Shown here: in pieces, positions 54,869 to 64,000 of the stretch | Layout of the letters: each line of letters starts with the position of its first letter | Position numbering within the stretch: position 1 is the stretch's first letter | Source: Periplaneta americana | Taxonomy: Eukaryota > Arthropoda > Insecta > Blattodea > Blattidae | Direction of reading: 5' to 3' | DNA: 64,000 nt | NCBI RefSeq assembly: GCF_040183065.1 | Contig: NC_091131.1 | Span: 10,097,300-10,161,299, forward strand | The notes under the pieces: generated by a model | Told to the model about the DNA's origin: nothing | The model's database searches: none | The model's input: the letters and a program-made list of their open reading frames with translations, nothing else | Translations under genes and position numbers: made by a program

Positions 54869-54879
54869 AAGATTTTATA

Positions 54880-55917
54880 AAGTAGGGTATCCATTCGTCC
54901 CCTTTTTCCGGGACAGTGCCTTTTTTTTAAATGTCCCTATATTCTGAACGTTTTTTAGGGACGCTCAAATGTCCCGCGTTTTTTTGCGGTGATGCATTTT
55001 CAATGTCAGAAAACATCGATAAGTAATCGCTAAATCATTAGTCACGTGACGATGTAATTTTTTCTGGATGTACTTTTGAGTTTACTAAAGGAATGAAGTA
55101 GGTGTAAGTTTTGTTAAACTATATTATTAAAAACAGTTGAATAAACCAAGGAAATTGCCAACTAATTATTTTTCTTGTCATTTCAAGATTTGTCACAAAA
55201 TTTTCGGCTTCCAATTACGTTATGTATCGTTCTATTAAATTCATATTCAATTTTTCAAAATTCTGCCGTAAACCGGATGTAAACAAATCACAAATCATGA
55301 TTATAAATCGAACTTCAAAAGCGATAAAAAAGCATGGCGTCCGATTCCTCATGAAACATTACTCATCGCAGATTTTACGTGCATTAGCAGATGCTAGATA
55401 ATCGATTAGTAATCGATGTGTTCTGTTGAATGCGGCCAATGTATTTACGCTACGTGGTTTGTAGTTTAGTGGGCAATTATTCGAGTAGATATGAATGCTG
55501 GGAAGCGCCACTTGTACGACCACTAAGAAATGTTTGGTCCATAAAACTTTTTCTTTTATTGTCGTAACAATATTATATATGTTGACAGCGGGTGACAGAA
55601 TCTGTACTTTTCTCACTTGGTGATAGAATCTGTACTTTTCTCACTTACCAATCAGATTGTAAATGCCGCTGTGTTTTTTTCTTAGTAAACTCTTTATGGC
55701 CAAATGAAAAAAAAAAATATATATATATAAATATTGAACGAAATTTGAAGCTATGAAAGTCTAGCTTATTGTCAAAACATATTTTAATGAGGTATTATGT
55801 GCTGAATTGTATGAAAAAATTTGAAATGAAAATAAACTTCCATATCAAATACATAAATCATAGTACAGCAACAAAAAAGCATCGAACTCTGCAGAATAAA
55901 TAGACAAAATAGTCATT
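54880..55917. other. Unassigned; possible single hAT-like end
   Basis: 54885-54930 (TAGGGTATCCATTCGTCCCC...) resembles a hAT terminus, but no partner end was found. The rest is AT-rich. Confidence 0.3.
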
Positions 55918-56330
55918 TGAATGCTCGTTTTACTTCCTTTTCAAGATAAAAATTGTTTTACCCTATATTAAACATTTTATAGCGGGTTTTGGGGAAATCT
56001 TTGATTTAGTTCTCAATATGCTCAGTCAATTTAAGACAGCAGTGTATTATGATAATAAATGAATGAAAGGATTTTAGTGTTGTTCTTTAAATGTGCAGAA
56101 ATTTGATCCGAACTATTGTAACATTGTAAAATTCCTTTGCTGAACGAAAAGTTATATTTTTTTTCTGCACATTTAAAGGACAAAACTATAATTATTTCAA
56201 TAATTTATTATCATAATACACTGCTCTTTTAAATTGACTTAGGATTAAATTAATGGCTTTCCCAAAACACGCTACGGAATGTTTCATATAAAACTTTTTT
56301 TCTCGAAAAGGAAGCCAAAACGAGCAAAAT
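55918..56330. repeat. Long inverted repeat, arms ~175-190 bp
   Basis: 55918-56105 and the complement of 56155-56330 align over their length at about 80% identity. They share TGCTCGTTTT, GCAGTGTATTATGATAATAA and CTTTAAATGTGCAGAAA. The spacer is ~50 bp. It could be a foldback transposon or an old inverted duplication. Confidence 0.75.
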
Positions 56331-57811
56331 TGTAATAGCTACTGAAGCTTTTCATGGCGACGTGATAATTCGAAATTGTGTTAAACATTTTTTGTTTGAA
56401 GCATCTCAAAGAATAACCCCTTGAAATAAATAACATTACTTACTGTTCACTGTGACATACACACCTTGTGTTTTTCTAGGTATAAGTCATAGATGTTTAA
56501 CATTACGGTAAGAAACCTATACAATAAAATATATAAAAAAATTCATCTCTCTACTTTAATACAAAGTACATTACTTCGGTATGACAGTACGAGAAACTAT
56601 AAACGATCATATTAATCGCAGCATGAACTAAATTCGCGTCATGTTCATGACAGCGATTATTTTCTTGTCGTCTAATCTTGTAATTGTCATTGAAATTCCT
56701 ATGTATGTTCTGCTATCTTTAGAAAATACGATATCATTATAGCATTTCATCGCAGAAACTATATTTACCAATTTCAGTTTAAACAGGTTCAGGCATATGA
56801 ACATTGTTCGGGGGATTTGCACGACCACGTGTGTAGACATACAAACGCGTGTCGGCATTATCTTGTTTCAAAACTCGAAGCCTAACAGTAAACGAAGAGG
56901 AGATAACCAATAAAAATGTACGAGCTTAAAAATGTTCAATGTTTAAGTTGATAACCCCGACCAGAATAAAACTGAGACATTAATCTACTCCTGAAAAGTA
57001 AATAGAAAGGGCAGGCTTAATTTTATTCTTCTCCACTGAATTGTTTTATGAACGTGGTGAACGAAGCGTCTAAAATACAAAAGAGAGCGGGGCTCAAAAG
57101 TTTCGAATCAGCTCCACTTGAGAATCGTTACTCAGTAACTAATGAAACACGTTAGCGACGGTTGTTATGTACAGAAATATCCTTTTTCTGATGTCGACTT
57201 TTTTTTCTTTTGCAGATTCGAGAGTGCGCGTGCGCCGTGGAGTCGCATTGAATCGCTCACGTGAATAGCCGGATCGGCACGTGACGCCAGCGACATTCGC
57301 CCCGCTCGACCTTGTGAAAGTCGCCTCTACTCGAGCTGGTATTTATGACGTCATGCTATTATGTTGTGCGGCCGATAAGGAAGTTATCACACATATCTCG
57401 TAACCTTATGCAAGTAACATGCATTCTGCGTGTCTTCCAAATTCTACAATTATTATCCTTCGTGCCTTTTGGGTTGATTGCTAACGGAAAAAAGACATGC
57501 ACCGACAATGGCCTTGACCGGTGGGTGGTGTCAATACACTGGGGATGCGTAAATCTTTTATCACGACAGTGTTGCCAAATATAGCATACTTATTTATTGC
57601 AGCTCTGCTAATAATTATCCTTCTTATTGATGATCCTAATGATGATTAGAATAGACGAGGAAGCGAGACCTGACATGTGAGTTGTGCGATAGGAGAAAGA
57701 ATAAGTTATCACTTATCAGGAAGAGAGTTTGTTTTATGATGTTAATACTATACGAATCTATTGACACGGAAGTTCATCTCAGACTGAAACCTATCTCCCC
57801 CTCCATTATCA
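56331..57811. other. Unassigned sequence
   Basis: 57195-57216 has a polypyrimidine tract ending TTTTGCAG before a GC-rich stretch (57217-57320), which looks like a 3' splice site. The following frames close quickly, so no exon is called. Confidence 0.35.
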
Positions 57812-58792
57812 TCTATACTAATAATAAATCTGTAGCCGAATTTTTTCTGGTAATTTTCGATTTTCCAAAAATAATTTGTCCTAACATATATAATTAACCG
57901 CCCTGAAACCGAAAATCGCTTTTTTGAAATTTTTGTTTGTCTGTCTGTCTGTCTGGATGTTTGTTACCTTTTCACGCGATAATGTCTGAACCGATTTATA
58001 TGAAAATTGGAATATAAATTAAGTTCGTTGTAACTTAGAATTTAGGCTACATGGCATTCAAAATATTTTATTTAAAAGGGGAGGTTATAAGGGGGCTTGA
58101 ATTAAATAAATCGAAATATCTCCCTTATTATTAATTTTCACGAAAAATATTACATAACAAAAGTTTCTTTAAAAATAAATTTCCGATAAGTTTTATTCTA
58201 TGCAAAATTTTTATAGGACTGATATTTAATGAGATAAATGAGTTTCAAAATTACAATAACAACGCCATCTAAGGCGGTGTAATGAAATAAAAAACAAATG
58301 ACTTCGTCTATAAGGGGCCTTGGACAACAGCAATCGAAAGCTATGAAACATAGCCTACAGAGAATGTTTCTGTGTTTGTATGAAGTAATATCGGAAGCTA
58401 AATTAACCGATTTGTATAATTAATTATTAATTCACCATTGGAAAGTGTAGTTTCTCTAGATGGACATAATGCTATAATGTTATTACAGTAACTTCTGAGT
58501 GAATCGAGGACAGGAAAGATTAAAATAGCTTCTTATGCACAGAAAACTTGATAGGCTATTCTGTACATTCGTTTCCTGTATTTCCTAAAATAATTTTTAT
58601 GACCAAATGAGTGGTCTCTGGATCAAAATGATCACATTTTAATTTTTAATACAATTTAAATTAAGTAACATAATAAACAATTTATCCTTCTATCAAACAC
58701 GAATGTTCCGTGGATCAAATGTCCTATTTTAATTATGCAATTACTTCATATTTATTTCTAACGGGTGCAGCGGAGCGCACGGGTACGGCTAG
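57812..58792 (+). mobile_element. Non-autonomous Helitron, copy 2, 981 bp
   Basis: Starts TCTATACTAATAATAAATCT and ends GTGCAGCGGAGCGCAC (hairpin), then GGGTACGGCTAG, inserted between A (57811) and T (58793). It matches the inverted copy at 12597-13456 along its length. It is non-coding and relies on a Rep-helicase encoded elsewhere. Confidence 0.9.
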
Positions 58793-58848
58793 TTTATCAT
58801 ATAAACACGGCATATGATAAGGTCACAGGACAGATCTTACCTCCTCTC

Positions 58849-58851
<3 letters not shown>

Positions 58852-58898
<47 letters not shown>
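58852..58898. repeat. (AAT)n microsatellite
   Basis: About 15 AAT units. It forms the tail side of the LINE relic that follows. Confidence 0.95.
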
Positions 58899-58901
<3 letters not shown>

Positions 58902-59510
58902 ACAGAATACATACTACAAAAAGTAATAGCATAACAAAATCGACACTAAACAATTTGAAAATAATACCGTAATAGAAAAAAGAAGTAAAATACAGATCTA
59001 AAAATTGGAATATAATAAAAGCAACTCAATACAAATAATTTACAGGGAACACATAAGGAAGAATACAACAAATGGAATGTAATAGAACCCCAATAAAAAA
59101 AGAAAAAATACGAAATTTAAATAAAATCCACAATAAAAAAGGTATGATAATAAATTCATCTGTTGATGAAGAGAAAAAAAGAGAAAAAGGAAGAAAAAGA
59201 AATATAGATTTTTTTTACAAAACTATCGCAGAGAAAAGGACTTATAATTGAAAGGAATCTGAATTGAAAAAGTGCAATTTTAATTTATTTTTTAAACTAG
59301 ATAATGTCCGACAGTCTCTGACATGTGGTAGAGAGTTCCAGAGATGATCTGCAGAAACGGTGAAAAATGAAGAGTAGGAGGATGCCATCTGAATAAAATT
59401 GGTGAATTTCATTTAGAGTAGCTTGCCTCACGAGAATGATTTCTCAAATTGTGCCAACCTATAAGTTACAAATGTGTAACTATCGTGACATCTGTAACAT
59501 GCGTGTTTAC
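58899..59510 (-). pseudogene. LINE 3' end with RT C-terminal relic
   Basis: On the minus strand about 59420-59250 encodes FFTVSADHLWNSLPHVRDCR then TLSSLKNKLKLHFF. This is the typical extreme C-terminus of Jockey/CR1-group reverse transcriptases (LWNSLP... S..FK..LK). AT-rich 3' UTR and the AAT microsatellite tail follow to the left. Confidence 0.7.
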
Positions 59511-60023
59511 GAGTGAAGTGGACCTAACAGCTAGAAAATCACTACATTTTAAGCAGGTGATCACGAAGTGGGGGTGGGTGGAATGTTGAAGTTGCAACTT
59601 TGTATACCCTTTGACACGGAAAATGGTCGCTCTCCTGTAGCGGTTGTCTAAGTGCCGTTCGGGTTGATGCGAGATTCACACTTGGAAATATTAAGCATCG
59701 AGGTAAGTGGATGAAGTCAAGTCATAGCAGCGACGTATCTGTATGTCACGAAACGACATATTCCCTACGAAGCCTTTATTTTTCTTTTCATTTCAAAGAC
59801 CGGGCTTAGAATCTCTCTATGTAAAACGCAGGAATGTCAACACAGCTCACACGATGATTCCCGAGCTATTTCGAGGTGGGATTTAGTCTCTGAACAGCGA
59901 CCAATTTCCGTGTCAAAGAGTGTACCTCACATTACATTGTACCGACTAAAATAGAACCTCGGTACCCTTCCTTTATATTTCTTTCTGTCTGCTCTTTTTT
60001 TTTTTTTCAGGCTTGGTCTAAAT
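59511..60023. other. Unassigned sequence
   Basis: Ends in a polypyrimidine tract and CAG at 59975-60010, just outside the hAT element. This resembles a splice acceptor, but no exon could be supported after it. Confidence 0.35.
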
Positions 60024-62231
<2,208 letters not shown>

Positions 62232-62401
62232 TTTCAGTGCATACAGCAATGCTATCATCATCATTATTATCTTCAATTTCTCCCTTCTCTTCATTATTCC
62301 GCTTCTTTCTACTTTCTAATTTGTTGTCTTTTTCCGTCATTTATATTCTTCAATGATTGGATAAGACTATAACATATGTTTGTCCTTATTCTATTATTTT
62401 T
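62232..62401 (-). other. Short acidic open frame at the hAT insertion site
   Basis: On the minus strand from ATG at 62340: MTEKDNKLESRKKRNNEEKG, then an acidic stretch and AVCTETYD, where the hAT TSD begins. With the hAT removed the frame would end two codons later. It has a C-x2-C-like look but no confident family. It may be the relic of a transposon gene or chance. Confidence 0.3.
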
Positions 62402-62790
62402 CTTTAATACATCTTGATTACACAACTTTTAACACTGTATCACTTCGGAATATGTATGGTAAGACTTTCCTGTGTTAAATTTCAGCGTACCTCGTTAACA
62501 TGTTTCGACCTATTTATGGGTCATCTTCAGAACTGGTCGTTGTTGGTCTTGGCGCCACTTGTTCTGTTTCCTGTGAGGGTGTATTCCTGTGGTATAGTGT
62601 AGAGTCAAAGAGTGTGTGCTTTGAAGTTGAGTTGTGTGTTGAGAATTTCGTTGGGGTGTGTTTTTGTGTGTCTGTATATTTCATATTGTTCTAGTGTGTT
62701 TAGTTTCTGGCTTTTTGGTTGGATGTGTAGTATTTCCATGTCTGTGTTGCAATTTAACACAGGAAAGTCTTACCATACATATTCCGATTT
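62402..62790 (-). mobile_element. Penelope-like element, copy 3 (truncated)
   Basis: Minus-strand copy of the 4.2-kb PLE, covering only the 3' ~340 bp (coding end MEILHIQPKSQK..., stop, hammerhead, terminal repeat). A short inverted piece of the terminus lies at its 5' side (62752-62790, AATTTAACACAGGAAAGTCT...). Outer flanks share TTTTTCTTT, a possible TSD. Confidence 0.82.
62494..62533 (-). ncRNA. Hammerhead ribozyme motif in PLE copy 3
   Basis: Minus strand: GTT, CTGAAGA, stem II GACC/GGTC, GAAA, CATG, then UU in place of UA at the cleavage dinucleotide, then AAC. UH is satisfied (H = U), though UU sites cleave less well. Otherwise as in the 4.95-kb motif. Confidence 0.7.
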
Positions 62791-63259
62791 TTTTCTTTTG
62801 TTTTCGTCCCTCTTTGCTTCACAACTTGAGAAACGTTAGTTAACATAACATGCTGTGAGCTGAATTTGTGATCTGACAATTGGTATCGTCTCTCCAAATA
62901 TCATTTCGCTATCACTAATTCCACCAATGCTAGATAATATCGCAGTTGATACAACGTCATTAAAGAACCTTTTAAATACAATATATACATTTTCCTTCTC
63001 TTTACTATTTCATTCTTTTTTCCTCTCTAATCTTGTTCTTTCTTCCGCCTTTTGCGAGACAGTATACTTAGACTATAATTTAAATAGCTAAGGAAGTAGA
63101 GTTGACCTTAAAACTGCATGAAATTATTTTATTAATTGATACACTTGACGATATGTGTCGGAGGAAGAATAATTGTTTATATGCATCTGAAAGTCTGATT
63201 AGTATAATATGTAGCTAATCAGCGATGTATGTAATGGAGGGGGAAAGAAACTGGCAATA
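62791..63259. other. Unassigned; repeat fragment at the right
   Basis: 63190-63282 (AATATGTAGCTAATCAGCGA... GGAGGGGGAAAG) looks like a repeat fragment abutting the LINE, but no second copy is in the window. Confidence 0.35.
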
Positions 63260-64000
63260 CTACCCCATTATCTACTTTACTCTATCTACATTAATGACGT
63301 ATCAAAGAACTTACAGTATTGCCGATATCACCTCTATGCCGACGACCTACAACTTTACATACATTCCAGACCCAATACGATCAATGAATCGATTGACAAG
63401 TTAAATTGTGACCTAGCCACTGTCTCCACTTGGGCGGCCAATTTCGGACTCGCACTTAATCCAAGTAAGACTCAAGCCATAATTATTGGACATAAGCGTT
63501 TAGTTAACTCCCTTAATAACAGTAATCTTTCAGTTGTTACCCTTAACAACACGCTAATCCCTTATTCATCTGTCGTAAAAAATCTTGGCTTCTTTTTCGA
63601 TAATAATCTAAGTTGGAATGTTCAAGTTAAAGAAACGATAAAAAAAATCTGTTCCTCCATTCACTGTTTGAGTCGCTTGAGAAACTTCTTGCCCCAGCAA
63701 CTAAAACTTACCCTAGTGCAAACCCTAGTAACGCCGCACTTCGATTATTGTGACGTTTTGTTAAGTGACCTAAGCTCTGAATTGTCAGTCAAGTTACAGC
63801 GAGCTCAGAATATGTGCGTCAGATACGTGTGCAACATCCGACGGTATGATCACATATCACCGTCCTTCGCAAGTCTCTCGTGGCTCCGACTTAAAGAACG
63901 TAGAACTTTACACTCTTTGTCTTTACTCTTTCGAATTCTGCACACTTCAACACCAAATTACCTTTCGTCTCGTTTCTCTTATCTATACTCTAACCACGAC
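63260..64000 (+). CDS. LINE reverse transcriptase fragment, open to the window end
   Basis: A frame without any stop runs for 247 codons from 63260 to the last base. There is no ATG start; the LINE part begins at about 63283 (LLYSIYINDVS) and is 5'-truncated. Motifs: HLYADDLQLY (RT motif C with the two catalytic Asp), LALNPSKTQAIIIG (motif D), VVKNLGFFFDNNLSW (motif E), then the thumb HFDYCDVLLSDL, KLQRAQNMCVRYV, SWLRLKERR. It fits the Jockey/CR1 group. The absence of stops suggests a young copy. Its end lies beyond the window. Confidence 0.88.

Noticed and set aside
54885..54960. Complete hAT element starting TAGGGTATCCATTCGTCCCC
   Set aside because: No matching inverted end or 8-bp duplication found downstream.
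57195..57320. Splice acceptor followed by a GC-rich exon
   Set aside because: The following plus-strand frames I read close within about 20 codons, and no homologous protein was recognised.

Overview
This window is repeat-dominated, AT-rich, intron-scale DNA from an animal, most likely an insect. The repeat families (tRNA-derived SINEs ending in a GTCGTAAAATAA tail, a LINE with a (GTAA)n tail, Penelope-like elements, and hAT and Harbinger MITEs) are of the kind I associate with cockroaches and termites (Blattodea). That taxonomic placement is inference from memory, not proof. I found no convincing host protein-coding exon, no rRNA gene, no functional tRNA gene and no CRISPR array. Almost everything recognisable is a transposable element or its relic. 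Many insertions can be dated relative to one another because their target-site duplications (TSDs) are still readable.

Layout. 0-9 kb: a dimeric tRNA-like foldback repeat; SINE-A copies; a broken Tc1/mariner transposase gene split by a hAT-like element; a Penelope-like element (PLE) carrying a hammerhead ribozyme inside a TTAA-flanked MITE; and a triple nest (LINE, RTE-type LINE, 206-bp hairpin). 9-21 kb: further SINE families, a LINE-B copy, a Helitron, a Harbinger-type MITE, a second PLE with a hammerhead, and a LINE relic. 21.2-22.4 kb: a pyrimidine-rich minisatellite with a 55-bp period. 24-36 kb: SINEs, an unclassified repeat present twice (24.2 and 34.9 kb), hAT and Harbinger non-autonomous elements with intact TSDs, foldbacks, and the second tRNA-like foldback cluster. 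37-48 kb: a SINE split by a MITE and by a LINE, a 1.7-kb TIR element, RTE and RNase H LINEs, and a deleted hAT that keeps its dimerisation-domain relic. 48-59 kb: mariner relics, two LINE-B copies, a head-to-head MITE pair, a Tc1/mariner internal-deletion derivative and a second Helitron. 60.0-62.2 kb: a nearly complete hAT element (19-bp TIRs, perfect 8-bp TSD) whose transposase gene has one frameshift. 62.4 kb: a third PLE with a hammerhead. 63.3-64 kb: an open LINE reverse-transcriptase frame running off the window.

How the parts relate. The DNA is a record of successive insertions. Autonomous families (hAT, RTE, LINE-B, PLE) left dead or truncated copies. Short non-autonomous families (SINEs, MITEs, Helitron derivatives, tRNA-like foldbacks) presumably moved using enzymes from such families. 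Only the 60-kb hAT transposase and the 63-kb RT come close to intact coding sequence.
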